A stretch of DNA of 64,000 bases from an uncultured Bacteroidales bacterium (GTDB lineage Bacteria; Bacteroidota; Bacteroidia; Bacteroidales; Bacteroidaceae). The DNA lies in assembly GCA_945833885.1 (NCBI GenBank), contig CAMAFY010000001.1, forward strand, positions 62,001 to 126,000. Reading direction: 5' to 3'. Both the position numbers and the translations under genes were made by a program. Positions 36,184-45,356 of this stretch are shown here, one piece after another. Below the pieces are notes generated by a model. The model was not told the origin of the DNA, made no database searches, and saw only the letters and a list, made by a program, of their open reading frames with translations. The stretch's first letter is position 1. Every line of letters starts with the position of its first letter.

Positions 36184-37002
36184 TTATGAGCGGGGAACAA
36201 GTGCGACAACTTCTTTTTTTCGTTTCTCCCATTCGCCGCGTAATGTCAAAGGATAGCCCTTCTTTCCTGCGTGGAGTCTGCACGTCTGGTTGTCCTTCAA
36301 GGCGCGAAGCATCGGTTGTGCACCTTGAATGGGCGTACTGATGAAAGGTCGGAAAAAGATGTCTGCCAGGAAATCAAACCAGCGGTGCATGGTAATCATT
36401 CCTGTATTCACAACGCCAGGGTCGGCACAAGCCACCCGGATGTCCATATCCCTGAGTTCGGATGCAAGATGGTGGGCGAAAATGGTCAGGGCCAATTTGC
36501 TGCGACCATAGGTTCCGAGTTGCGAAAAATGCTCGTGAAGAGGGAAGGAAAGCGGCAGGCTCCATATTTTTCGCGTGATGCTTGTAGTGAAAACGATGTG
36601 TCCGCCTTTCACAATCATCGGTGCGACGAGGCGTGAGAGCAGGGCTGTGCTCAGGCAATTCACCTGATAGTCGAGTTCAATGCCGGACTTGTCAGGTGTG
36701 CTTCGCCGTGTCATGGCACCGGCAACGTTGAGCAGTGCGGCGACGGGACGCTGCGTCTGCTGCAAATTTCCGACAAACTGACGCACGCCATCGAAACTGC
36801 TGAGGTCGAGGTGCAGGGCTTGGATGTCGCTGTTTCGGGTCTCCGCCTTAATTTTTTCAGCCAGTTTCTCCGCAGCCACCTGGTTTCGACATGCCAATAT
36901 CAGCGCTTTCCCCTCGCGTGCCAGCGTTTCGGCCACAGCACCGCCGATGCCTCCGGTTGCTCCTGTGACGATGTACAATGGTTTTGTGGTGGAATCCGTC
37001 AT
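36184..37002 (-). CDS. Short-chain dehydrogenase/reductase (retinol-dehydrogenase-like)
   Basis: A 272-residue NAD(P)-dependent oxidoreductase. The Rossmann motif is IVTGATGGIGGAVA near residue 11, the N-A-G-type motif is LLNVAGAM, and the catalytic pair is YGRSK (Tyr, Lys), with Ser in FTTSITRK. The ACRN motif after strand two suggests NADP(H) preference, as in retinol dehydrogenases (inference). Its ATG overlaps the stop of the upstream dehydrogenase gene by four bases, so translation is coupled. Last gene of a cluster with an old-yellow enzyme and a steroid 5-alpha-reductase-like protein; a hydroxysteroid dehydrogenase role is possible but unproven. Confidence 0.88.
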   Translation of the reverse strand: MTDSTTKPLYIVTGATGGIGGAVAETLAREGKALILACRNQVAAEKLAEKIKAETRNSDIQALHLDLSSFDGVRQFVGNLQQTQRPVAALLNVAGAMTRRSTPDKSGIELDYQVNCLSTALLSRLVAPMIVKGGHIVFTTSITRKIWSLPLSFPLHEHFSQLGTYGRSKLALTIFAHHLASELRDMDIRVACADPGVVNTGMITMHRWFDFLADIFFRPFISTPIQGAQPMLRALKDNQTCRLHAGKKGYPLTLRGEWEKRKKEVVALVPRS

Positions 37003-37802
37003 TTTTTGTCGAGCATTTTGTGTTTAATAATCATTGCCACACAGTCGGGAAGCCTTGGTACGAAGAACACAGCAAGGTGGTTGATGAAACCGTTGACGTA
37101 CTGTTTCTTGCGTTTGAACATCCTTTTGAGGGCTCCCTTTACGAACTTCTGTGGTGTCGCAAGCGCTTGAAGGCGTACACCAAGTCGCTGAAGGTTGCGC
37201 GGAAGTCCGAAAAGGTCGGTGGCAATTCCTCCGGGACAAGCCACGGTGACGCTCACTCCCTCCTCTTTTAATTCGAGGGCAAGGGCGCGGGAAAGGACAC
37301 GGATGTAGGATTTTGTGGCTGAATACATGGCGATTCCCGGCATCGGCATCCAACATGACATGGACGACATGTTCAGAATGTAGCCCTTATGGCGCTTTGC
37401 CATGGCATGTCCGAATCTGTAGCACAACTGTGTTACGGCCCGCATGTGGAGGTCGATGTAGAGATTGAGGTAGGAAGGCGAGGTATCAAGGACCTTTTTG
37501 AAGGAAAAGATTCCGGCATTGTTCACCAGAATGTCGATTTCAAGCCCCTCCTTCTCGCAGTATTCATAGAGAACATCTGCAGCATCCGCTATCGTGAGGT
37601 CGATGAAATAGGAGTGGAAATGCTGTCCGGGATATCTTTCTTCCAGTTCTTTGCGTGTCTGTTGCAACGCTTCCTCTTGGTTACTGACGAGCAACAGGTG
37701 GTGTCCCATGGCTGCCAGTTGTCGGGAAAACTCCAGTCCGATACCACTTGACGCACCCGTTACGAGGGCAGTCATGGGTTCTTTTGTATGGGATGACAAC
37801 AT
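36999..37802 (-). CDS. Short-chain dehydrogenase/reductase (hydroxysteroid-dehydrogenase-like)
   Basis: A 267-residue NAD(P)-dependent dehydrogenase. TALVTGASSGIGLEFSRQL is the cofactor loop, LVNNAGIF the NNAG motif, NMSSMSCW the catalytic serine and YSATKSYI the Tyr-Lys pair. The chosen start is MLSSHTKEPM at 37802, one base after the previous stop; an earlier ATG at 37832 would overlap the oxidoreductase gene. The C-terminus is hydrophobic and basic (INHLAVFFVPRLPDC), suggesting membrane contact as in the 17-beta-HSD type 3/12 group. It is coupled to the following dehydrogenase and is part of the reductase cluster. Confidence 0.88.
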   Translation of the reverse strand: MLSSHTKEPMTALVTGASSGIGLEFSRQLAAMGHHLLLVSNQEEALQQTRKELEERYPGQHFHSYFIDLTIADAADVLYEYCEKEGLEIDILVNNAGIFSFKKVLDTSPSYLNLYIDLHMRAVTQLCYRFGHAMAKRHKGYILNMSSMSCWMPMPGIAMYSATKSYIRVLSRALALELKEEGVSVTVACPGGIATDLFGLPRNLQRLGVRLQALATPQKFVKGALKRMFKRKKQYVNGFINHLAVFFVPRLPDCVAMIIKHKMLDKK

Positions 37803-37803
37803 T

Positions 37804-39048
37804 TCAGTTCTTTTTTTCTCTCTTTTCAGCACGGCGTTTGATGTCTTCTATCTCGCGTTGTATGCGCGGCGGAAGGTCAGTGCAGTGCTTGTGGCATTTC
37901 ATATCAATGGAATACATGCGGGCGATGCAGTAATTGACGTGGTCGCATCCGCAACGTTCCTCACCTTCTGCCATACGGTTGACGAAATCCGGCTCATTTA
38001 CAAGTGCGCGGGCCATTTGTACGGCGCAGAAACCATTGTGAAGTACGTGTTCGATGCCTGACCTTGAGACACAACCTCCGACATAAATCAGAGGAAGTTT
38101 CACGGATTTCCTAACCTCCAGAGCGTCTTCAAGGAAGTAAAGGTCGTGGTACGGTTCATTTTTTATCATCATTTGTCCGCCACCGTATCGTACTCCGTAC
38201 TTCAACCACCAGCAGTCCATGTAGTGAGTCATGGTCTGAATGGGCATCTCGCCGCGCATGACGTACATGGGAGCACGGCTTACGAAGCCACCGGTCAGCA
38301 CAAGTCCGTCGACACCGAGCGTCTCCAGTTCCTGTGCGATACGGATTCCTTCGGGAAGATCGTTGCCGCCGCGGAAGCCGTCGCGCATGTTTGTCTTGAC
38401 AACTACGGCAATTTCTCCGTTTGCCGCGCGTAAAACCTCCTCAATGCACAGGCGCATGAAGTCCATTCGCCGCTCAAGCGGTCCGCCCCACCGGTCTTTG
38501 CGGTGATTTGTGTAGGGCGAGAGGAACTGACTGATGAGATATCCGTGGCCGGCATGGATTTCTACGCAATCAAATCCGGAGTCTTTTGCCAGACGTACGG
38601 CATTTCCGAACTCAATAGCCATTTGTCGGATCTCCTCATCCCGCATTCCGCGTACGAGGGTGGGGGAGTAAATGTTGAAACCCGTTGAGGCTGATATGGG
38701 AATCTGCCCTGCTGTGCTCGGATGTGACATGTTTCCGCAGTGGCCAAGTTGGATGGATGCCTTGGCACCTGTGGAATGTATCTCGTCAGTGAGCGCGCGG
38801 AGTTCTCCGACAATCTCAGGTCGGAGCCATAATTGTTTGTCAAACGAGAGGCCGCTACGGGTAACCGCTGCGTAGGCAATGGTGGTCATACCCACGCCTC
38901 CCCGGCAAACGGACATGTGATAGTTGCGCAGTTGCTCGGAAGGACGGTTGTCAGGGCACATGTCCTCAAAGGCTGCGGAACGGATGGTACGGTTACGCAG
39001 GGTTACAGGACCAATAGTGACAGGAGTAAAAAGAAGACTTTCTGACAT
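37804..39048 (-). CDS. NADH:flavin oxidoreductase, old-yellow-enzyme family
   Basis: A 414-residue FMN-dependent ene-reductase beginning MSESLLFTPVTIGPVTLRNR. Family features: substrate-binding KASIQLGHCGN, EIHAGHGYLISQFLSPYTN, RKDRWGGPLERRMDF, and the FMN-phosphate segment PLIYVGGCVS with NGFCAVQMARALVNEP. The C-terminus has CGCDHVNYC plus a later KCHKHC, a cysteine cluster like the iron-sulfur site of the dienoyl-CoA reductase/BaiCD group but without its long C-terminal flavoprotein domain. Such enzymes reduce activated C=C bonds, including steroid delta-4 bonds in known bile-acid pathways. It sits between a 5-alpha-reductase-like gene and two dehydrogenases. Confidence 0.9.
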   Translation of the reverse strand: MSESLLFTPVTIGPVTLRNRTIRSAAFEDMCPDNRPSEQLRNYHMSVCRGGVGMTTIAYAAVTRSGLSFDKQLWLRPEIVGELRALTDEIHSTGAKASIQLGHCGNMSHPSTAGQIPISASTGFNIYSPTLVRGMRDEEIRQMAIEFGNAVRLAKDSGFDCVEIHAGHGYLISQFLSPYTNHRKDRWGGPLERRMDFMRLCIEEVLRAANGEIAVVVKTNMRDGFRGGNDLPEGIRIAQELETLGVDGLVLTGGFVSRAPMYVMRGEMPIQTMTHYMDCWWLKYGVRYGGGQMMIKNEPYHDLYFLEDALEVRKSVKLPLIYVGGCVSRSGIEHVLHNGFCAVQMARALVNEPDFVNRMAEGEERCGCDHVNYCIARMYSIDMKCHKHCTDLPPRIQREIEDIKRRAEKREKKN

Positions 39049-39234
39049 GTTATACAAAGGGTTTTGGCTGAAAATCCCGTAAAAATGTTTAGGGGGGGCA
39101 GTCCGGGGTTGTAAGTCCATAGGGGCAATCTCCCCTAATATGCGGCATGATGCGCAGGCGGATAGGGCAGGATGATGGCTGTAACCCGGAGTCCTTTTAT
39201 GGAAAATGCGGAATTTCTGCCAAGTTTTAGGGAA
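39049..39234. other. Gap inside the reductase cluster
   Basis: These 186 bases contain a seven-G run at 39092-39098 and a small AGGGG/CCCCT hairpin near 39120-39135. No clear terminator or promoter, so it is uncertain whether the 5-alpha-reductase-like gene and the flavoprotein gene share a transcript. Confidence 0.4.
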
Positions 39235-40017
39235 TCAGTATATAAAAGGAATCATACGTTTCAGTCGAAGATTTTTGAATTCCTCGCCGAATTCTTCTGT
39301 ATAACGCTTATGGATTTTCGCTGCCCGGGGTGCCAGATTGGCGAATGTCCAGATGGCGAATACGGCACCTGCCGCCGACCATGTGAGAATGGCAAAACCC
39401 ACCCATTCGAGGAACTCACCGAGATAGTTTGCAGAAGATACAAAACGGTACATGCCTCCGCGGGGGATATAGTGGCGGGTATCGCCGGGAGCACGCAGGT
39501 TGCGGATGACATTGTCGCTATGAAGGTTGATGAAAAATCCGATAATGAAGACCAGAAGTCCTGCCCAGAAACAGGGTTTTGTAAACCATTCGGTGGTATA
39601 AAGGCTGTCGGGAGCGATATAGAATATCCAGCCTCCTTGCATGTAAGCGTTGGAAATGTTGAACATCCATCCGAAGATGATGATAAGCAATGGCATACGA
39701 TTGGTGCCTCGCATCAGCATCGGAAAGATGAAAGTGCGCTGAAAATAATGGATTTCAAAGATAAGGAAGAATACCAATGGAGCCACTTCGAAGCGGCGTG
39801 CCGAGTAAAACCAAAGCACAAGCATAACCATAAAGGACGGAAACTCCATAAGAATCCATCCCAAACGGTTGTTGACGCTGAGTCCCCAGCGCTTGGAATA
39901 CATCATGCCATACCCGGCATTGATGAAGTAAAGTGCGACAAAAACAATGACGGCTATTCCGCTCATTGTCAACAAAAACTGATTGAACCCTTCAATTGTT
40001 GGGAAAAACTGTTCCAT
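39235..40017 (-). CDS. Steroid 5-alpha-reductase-like membrane protein (DUF1295 superfamily)
   Basis: A 260-residue protein starting MEQFFPTIEGFNQFLLTMSG with six to seven membrane helices. The C-terminal third carries the family's NADPH-binding signature: NLHSDNVIRNLRAPGDTRHY, IPRGGMYRFVSSANYLGEFL, EWVGFAILTWS, and LAPRAAKIHKRYTEEF ending KRMIPFIY. This is the closest match to eukaryotic SRD5A enzymes, which reduce the delta-4 bond of 3-oxo steroids using NADPH. Most bacterial DUF1295 proteins are poorly known, so substrate is inferred. It starts 23 bases after the ettA terminator and leads the cluster of flavoprotein plus two dehydrogenases. Confidence 0.9.
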   Translation of the reverse strand: MEQFFPTIEGFNQFLLTMSGIAVIVFVALYFINAGYGMMYSKRWGLSVNNRLGWILMEFPSFMVMLVLWFYSARRFEVAPLVFFLIFEIHYFQRTFIFPMLMRGTNRMPLLIIIFGWMFNISNAYMQGGWIFYIAPDSLYTTEWFTKPCFWAGLLVFIIGFFINLHSDNVIRNLRAPGDTRHYIPRGGMYRFVSSANYLGEFLEWVGFAILTWSAAGAVFAIWTFANLAPRAAKIHKRYTEEFGEEFKNLRLKRMIPFIY

Positions 40018-40039
40018 AATTTCAGAAAAAGCACAAAAA

Positions 40040-40077
40040 GGTGAATGCAATAGAATTCAAATTCTACCGCATTCACC
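40040..40077 (-). terminator. Terminator of ettA
   Basis: GGTGAATGC (40040-40048) and GCATTCACC (40069-40077) plus TAGAAT/ATTCTA inside; TTTTT follows on the minus strand. It separates ettA from the reductase cluster. Confidence 0.88.
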
Positions 40078-40088
40078 ATTATCATTTA

Positions 40089-41783
40089 TTACGACAATGC
40101 ACGATATTTGATGCGTCGGGGTTCCTCAATACCCAGACGACGGGCCTTATGGGCCTCATATTCTGTATAAGAACCTTCGAAGAAATAGACGTTCCCTTCG
40201 CCTTCGAAGGCAAGGATATGCGTACAGATGCGGTCGAGGAACCAACGGTCGTGGCTGATGACGACGGCACATCCCGCAAAGGCCTCAAGACCTTCTTCCA
40301 AGGCACGGAGGGTATTGACGTCGATATCATTGGTCGGCTCGTCGAGAAGCAGGACATTCCCTTCCTGTTTCAAAGCGAGGGCAAGGTGCAGACGGTTGCG
40401 TTCGCCACCACTGAGTACGCCGCATTTCTTTTCCTGGTCGGCACCTGAGAAGTTGAACCGGCTCAAATAGGCACGCGCATTGATGTCATGCTGGCCAAGT
40501 CTGAGGGTCTCGTTACCCTGAGACACAACTTCGTAGACCGTCTTTGCCGGATCAATGTCGCGGTGTTGTTGGTCAACGTAGGCGAGACGTACGGTTTCAC
40601 CAACCTCGAAAGTACCGGCATCAGCGCTTTCAAGTCCCATAATCATGCGGAAAAGTGTTGTTTTTCCGGCACCATTAGGTCCGATGACACCAATGATACC
40701 ATTGGGGGGAAGGGTGAAATTCAGGTCGCTGAAGAGTTGGCCTCTACCGGGGAAAGCCTTGCAGACGTGCTGTGCTTCTATAACCTTGTTTCCAAGTCTT
40801 GGACCATTAGGTATGAATATTTCGAGGCGTGCTTCGCGTTCGCGCTCTTCTTCTCCAAGCATCTTTTCGTAGGAGTTCAGACGTGCCTTACCCTTTGCTT
40901 GGCGTGCCTTGGGCGCCATACGCACCCATTCAAGTTCGCGTTCCAAGGATTTGCGGCGCTTTGATGCCACCTTTTCCTCCTGGGCCATGCGTGTTGCCTT
41001 CTGTTCGAGCCATCCGGAGTAGTTGCCCTTCCAAGGAATTCCCTCACCGCGGTCAAGTTCGAGGATCCATCCTGCCACATCATCGAGGAAGTAACGGTCG
41101 TGAGTGACGCAGATAACAGTGCCCTCATATTGCTGCAGATGTTGCTCAAGCCAGTCGATACTCTCGGCATCGAGGTGGTTGGTAGGCTCATCGAGGAGGA
41201 GGACATCCGGCTTTTGGAGGAGCAGACGGCAGAGCGCTACGCGACGGCGTTCGCCACCTGAAAGGTGTTCACATGTGGTTTCGGGGTCAGGACATCGGAG
41301 TGCGGCCATGGAACGTTCCAGACGATTGTCAAGGTTCCATGCGTCGGTAGCGTCAATAATGTCCTGAAGTTCTGCCAGTCTGTCAAAACATGCCTGCATT
41401 TTGTCCGGGTCTTCATAGTATTCGGGCAGGGCAAGTTTTTCGTTGATGGCATTATATTCGGCCAGAGCATCTACGATGTTCTGCACGCCTTCCTCCACAA
41501 CTTGACGAACGGTTTTCGTGTTGTCGAGGTAAGGTTCCTGCGGAAGATAGCCTACACTGTAGCCGGGACTCCACACTACATTGCCTTGATAATCGTTATC
41601 AAGTCCGGCAATGATTTTCATAAGTGTGGACTTTCCGGCTCCGTTCAGACCGACAATGCCGATCTTAGCTCCGTAAAAAAAACTGAGATAGATGTTCTTT
41701 AGAATGGTTTTATTGGTCTGCTTGATGGTTTTTGTCAGACCAACCATTGAAAAAATGATTTTCTTGTCGTCGATTGTTGCCAT
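40089..41783 (-). CDS. ettA: ABC-F translation factor, energy-dependent translational throttle EttA
   Basis: A 564-residue cytosolic ABC-F ATPase with two cassettes and no membrane part. It binds the ribosomal E site and gates the first steps of elongation in response to the ATP/ADP ratio. First cassette: GLNGAGKST, LSGGERRRVALCRLLLQ, LLLDEPTNHLDA. The linker (about 245-325) is rich in Arg/Lys. Second cassette: GPNGAGKTT, LSGGERNRLHLALAL, LLLDEPTNDIDV. The length, the SGGERRRV signature and the end IEEPRRIKYRALS fit EttA rather than Uup or antibiotic-resistance ABC-F types. Confidence 0.94.
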   Translation of the reverse strand: MATIDDKKIIFSMVGLTKTIKQTNKTILKNIYLSFFYGAKIGIVGLNGAGKSTLMKIIAGLDNDYQGNVVWSPGYSVGYLPQEPYLDNTKTVRQVVEEGVQNIVDALAEYNAINEKLALPEYYEDPDKMQACFDRLAELQDIIDATDAWNLDNRLERSMAALRCPDPETTCEHLSGGERRRVALCRLLLQKPDVLLLDEPTNHLDAESIDWLEQHLQQYEGTVICVTHDRYFLDDVAGWILELDRGEGIPWKGNYSGWLEQKATRMAQEEKVASKRRKSLERELEWVRMAPKARQAKGKARLNSYEKMLGEEEREREARLEIFIPNGPRLGNKVIEAQHVCKAFPGRGQLFSDLNFTLPPNGIIGVIGPNGAGKTTLFRMIMGLESADAGTFEVGETVRLAYVDQQHRDIDPAKTVYEVVSQGNETLRLGQHDINARAYLSRFNFSGADQEKKCGVLSGGERNRLHLALALKQEGNVLLLDEPTNDIDVNTLRALEEGLEAFAGCAVVISHDRWFLDRICTHILAFEGEGNVYFFEGSYTEYEAHKARRLGIEEPRRIKYRALS

Positions 41784-41855
41784 GCTTTATGGATGGTGTT
41801 TTTGTAGTGATTATCTTGAAAAGCGATATGATAATATGGTATATCAGCAGAAACC

Positions 41856-44705
41856 TTACATCAGGAACTGTATTGCAGCCTTCATGACCGCCTGTCGCAC
41901 CTTCATATCACTGATACAGTCGATAGGAAATCCGATGGTAATGCCTCGTCCTGGGGAAGTCCAGGCCACGCCTGCCGCAAAACCATTGGGAGAATAGGCG
42001 AATGCGGCAAAGGCAGTGTCGCCGACGGGCTCGAGAATGTCGGAACGCTGACAAGGATAATGCGTTTCGCCCGGTCTGTTGTACACAGGAATGTCGATTC
42101 CCATGCCGAAGAAAGTTCCGGAATGGTTGTGGTCTACTTCGGCTTGGTACGAAGCATGGAGCGTTTCTGCAAGGAATTGACCGTCAATCACTTGTTGCAG
42201 ACTGTCGGAATGCGCTCCCGGACATCCAAGATGCGCACCACTGACAAGGAGAGGACCGCCCTTCTGGCTGTAAGCACGGAGCAATGCCTTGGTCTTTTCC
42301 GTAAAGACTTTATAATTCTTCAAATTATGGGGCATATCAGCCTGAAGTCCTCCGATATAATCTATCAGCGAAAAGGCTTGCAGGTCGTTGGAAGACAACT
42401 CATCGAATGCCGCACGTGTGAGTGATACAACGTTGACATTTGGGAATGATGCCACGATGTCATTGGTGTGAAGTTCAATACCGTCGAAGCGGTTTCCTGC
42501 CAGTTTCATGCCGGTATATTCCGCTCCGCAGTATCCTAATGCGCGGGTTCCTTCCGTTCCCATCTGCTGTACGGAGAAATTTTGTTGAGCCCCAGAGATG
42601 GAAATGTTGTCAAAATAACTGACGCCGACGTCAGCGTCAAGGTCGAAGCCCAAACGATTACAGTCCTCAATACGCGCAGGTCCTGACAAACGGTCGAAAC
42701 CATTAACAACAAGTATTGTGGGAATTTTTTCCCGATTTCCGTGTTCCGCGAGATAAATGCTGACAGGTTCGGAGGGAAAACTCTCACCACCGTCATTCAA
42801 AGCCGTGACCTTAAACTGATAATGTACGCCAGGTTGTATGGGAATTTCCATACTTGTCCGTCCGTTTGTCAGCACACCATTATCCCAGTCGTCCTGTCCT
42901 TTCCGTGTGTAAAGTACGAAGTTGTCAGGCCATGCCGTGGGTTCCAGACTGTCGCGTACCGCAGTCCACCGTATTAAAGCCTTGCCCCCGCGGAGGTGTA
43001 CTCCCATACCTTCTACCGGCAGGGGTTGGATAATGGGGTCTCCGGCTTGGTGTGACGAATAGATTTCACGCAAGATTGTCTTATAAATGGCGCGTGCGGC
43101 AGTGAACTTAAAATTGGGGTCGTGGGCATAAACCATGTCGCGGAAGTTCTGGTGCGACAGAAGTTCGAGGATGACAGACGGGACCTGAGGGCTTCGAGTT
43201 TCGGAATAATTCTTGATTCTGACCTCTCGTTGTGGCCAATTTACATTGAAAGTCCGCGATAAATCCTGTGCGACATGGGAAAGCATGTTTGTAGCATATC
43301 GTTCGGATGCCTTGCGGTCCAGGCCGCTTCTGTATGCCTTTTTGCCATAATCATCGTAGGGTGTTGCAATGGAAAGCGAACCATATATGGAACCGTTGCG
43401 ATGAAAACCGGCATCTGTATGCAGTGCAAACTGCATTTCGATTGGAACATGGCGCCCTAATGTGTCGGGGACATAGGTTGATCCTCCGGCGAGCACGTTG
43501 AGTAGATACGAGCGTGACCGTAAGTCATCATTGTAGTCTCCAAGTCCATGTTCGCGTGAAACGAGGGTATCTGGCAGGCCCGCCCATTGGGCATAGTAGC
43601 GTGCTCCTTCAAGATGTCTGGGCAATCCTGACGTCGTTCCTTTATCATAGAGGTAATGGGCAAGGGTGTCGGTCACCATTGTTTCCCGGAGTTCAATGCG
43701 GTATTCCGGAATACTGTCGGGTAAAACGCCTTTGGCCAGCATGTCGGCACGGACAATGGAGTCGGTAACTATGGTATCAAAGGTTTGGATGACACGTTGT
43801 GAATAGGTATAAGATACTGATGGGTTGGAGCGTTCTACAAGTCCTCGACCGCCTCCGAAACGTACAGCGTCGGCTGTAACGATGGTGTTTCTAGGAGCGT
43901 CGGCGGCAATCAGTTCTACGATGTTCCGTTCATTTTGACCGGCTTCAAAGCGGAATGTTCCGAGATATACCCATGTTTTTTCTCCCATTTGCTGGTTTAC
44001 GGAGAAATGTGTCGATTGTCCGGAGTGATGAACCACGTAGTGTGCTGCAGAAGTGCTGCCCGGCAGGGTGGAATAACTGACATATACGGCATAATCTCCG
44101 GTTTCCGGAATCTGGGGCTGCCATATAACGCGTGCATCTGTGCCGCCTTGGGTCATCCGGGACGTGCCGGTTTGAAAAGGAAACACCGTATCATTCAATG
44201 TCTGGAAATCGAGTCCGAACCCACGGCCTTCAACGGTTTCCCATTCTCCTTTCTCGTAGTATGAGCCGTAAAGGTCGCGTGTGTCGTTATCAACTATGGC
44301 CTCCTGTTCCTGAGTATCACGTTCACGAGGGGTGAAAACCACAGCCCCTGCACGTTCAAGCATGGGAATCAGATATGGGTATACAAAACTTTGGCTCAAA
44401 AGGTCTTCCGTAGTGCAGAAAAGATACGGACGTTGCCATCTCCAACTCTTTTTATTGTTGTCGAAATAACGGCCATGGCTGGCCCAAACACTGAGGTGTC
44501 TGCCATCTAATCCGCGTTTTGTGCGGTAAGGTTTTGATGTGTTCCTTGACCATGCTTCACCTTGATATCCAAAACCTTGAGGATAGTATTCAAAAGTGTT
44601 GCTGCAGGTGTCGGTAGTGTTGGTGTTTATAGCGCAACATTGCCCTTGCACGGTTTGTACAAGGGCAAATATGAAGAGAATGATTAGATTTTTTACTTGG
44701 TTCAT
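41856..44705 (-). CDS. Large exported amidase-like protein with golvesin and fibronectin-III domains
   Basis: A 949-residue exported protein with signal peptide MNQVKNLIILFIFALVQTVQ. Residues about 60-130 (GLDGRHLSVWASHGRY, RAGAVVFTPRERD) and about 420-530 (FALHTDAGFHRNGS, PSVILELLSHQNFRD) look like two halves of an N-acetylmuramoyl-L-alanine amidase fold (amidase_3), with the metal-binding His and Glu. Between them, about 160-285, lies a golvesin C-terminal-like domain (DARVIWQPQIPETGDYAVYV). A fibronectin-III domain follows at about 561-660. The last 280 residues resemble a peptidase-like or Rossmann-type domain (VVNGFDRLSGP, PLLVSGAHLGC) of unknown role. Its start codon overlaps the acyltransferase stop (TGATG). 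Confidence 0.82.
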   Translation of the reverse strand: MNQVKNLIILFIFALVQTVQGQCCAINTNTTDTCSNTFEYYPQGFGYQGEAWSRNTSKPYRTKRGLDGRHLSVWASHGRYFDNNKKSWRWQRPYLFCTTEDLLSQSFVYPYLIPMLERAGAVVFTPRERDTQEQEAIVDNDTRDLYGSYYEKGEWETVEGRGFGLDFQTLNDTVFPFQTGTSRMTQGGTDARVIWQPQIPETGDYAVYVSYSTLPGSTSAAHYVVHHSGQSTHFSVNQQMGEKTWVYLGTFRFEAGQNERNIVELIAADAPRNTIVTADAVRFGGGRGLVERSNPSVSYTYSQRVIQTFDTIVTDSIVRADMLAKGVLPDSIPEYRIELRETMVTDTLAHYLYDKGTTSGLPRHLEGARYYAQWAGLPDTLVSREHGLGDYNDDLRSRSYLLNVLAGGSTYVPDTLGRHVPIEMQFALHTDAGFHRNGSIYGSLSIATPYDDYGKKAYRSGLDRKASERYATNMLSHVAQDLSRTFNVNWPQREVRIKNYSETRSPQVPSVILELLSHQNFRDMVYAHDPNFKFTAARAIYKTILREIYSSHQAGDPIIQPLPVEGMGVHLRGGKALIRWTAVRDSLEPTAWPDNFVLYTRKGQDDWDNGVLTNGRTSMEIPIQPGVHYQFKVTALNDGGESFPSEPVSIYLAEHGNREKIPTILVVNGFDRLSGPARIEDCNRLGFDLDADVGVSYFDNISISGAQQNFSVQQMGTEGTRALGYCGAEYTGMKLAGNRFDGIELHTNDIVASFPNVNVVSLTRAAFDELSSNDLQAFSLIDYIGGLQADMPHNLKNYKVFTEKTKALLRAYSQKGGPLLVSGAHLGCPGAHSDSLQQVIDGQFLAETLHASYQAEVDHNHSGTFFGMGIDIPVYNRPGETHYPCQRSDILEPVGDTAFAAFAYSPNGFAAGVAWTSPGRGITIGFPIDCISDMKVRQAVMKAAIQFLM

Positions 44706-45268
44706 CAAATGATTTCCTCCACTTGAGATTGGCCGGGGCGGAAGCCACGCGTGATGTATGGACGGTAATACTCCATGATTTCCCTCATGTCCTTCTCAAT
44801 ATCTCCTGTTGGGCAGAAGGTTTTATGGCAGATAATGCGGCGTTCTTGTGCGTCAATGGCAAAAAGCATGATAGGAATATTCGCTTTTTGTGCAATGTAA
44901 TAGAAGCCTCGTTTCCATGTTTTTACCAGACTTCTTGTTCCTTCAGGCGTGATGGCCAGACGGAATTCCTCCGCTTCTATGGCATTCTGTGCAAGGATAT
45001 CGGTGAGTGAGGAGTTCTTCTTTCGGTAGACAGGTATGCCACCTAATTTACGGAATATCGGACCAAGAGGCCAGAAAAACCATTCTTTTTTCATCAGAAA
45101 TCCTGCTGAAAAGCCTTCAGACTGCGCGTAAAGTTGCCCGATTATAAAGTCGCGGTTCGAGGTATGTGGCGCGATGCACATGATGCATTTCTTGGGAATG
45201 CTCTCTGTGACATCGGAGTTCCATCCGAGCAACTTTGTGAAAATATATTTGAAAGTGCTTTTATACAT
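44705..45268 (-). CDS. PlsC-like 1-acyl-glycerol-3-phosphate acyltransferase family protein
   Basis: A 187-residue protein starting MYKSTFKYIFTKLLGW at 45268. It carries the acyltransferase motif HTSNRD (HX4D) near residue 35, the GFLMKKEWFFWPLGPIFRKL segment, GGIPVYRK and TPEGTRS, the glycerol-phosphate-binding motif. Family members move fatty acids to lysophospholipids or lipid A-like acceptors at the inner membrane; the short form without an N-terminal membrane helix is common in Bacteroidales. Translation of the following amidase-like gene is coupled (TGATG). Array R11 lies upstream. Confidence 0.88.
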   Translation of the reverse strand: MYKSTFKYIFTKLLGWNSDVTESIPKKCIMCIAPHTSNRDFIIGQLYAQSEGFSAGFLMKKEWFFWPLGPIFRKLGGIPVYRKKNSSLTDILAQNAIEAEEFRLAITPEGTRSLVKTWKRGFYYIAQKANIPIMLFAIDAQERRIICHKTFCPTGDIEKDMREIMEYYRPYITRGFRPGQSQVEEII

Positions 45269-45356
45269 ATCCGATTCTCTGAAAAATGTCATGTAAATGG
45301 CAATAAATCATTGGGATTACATCCTGTTCAGGTGTCTTTTTCTCCAATGTTTTTTT

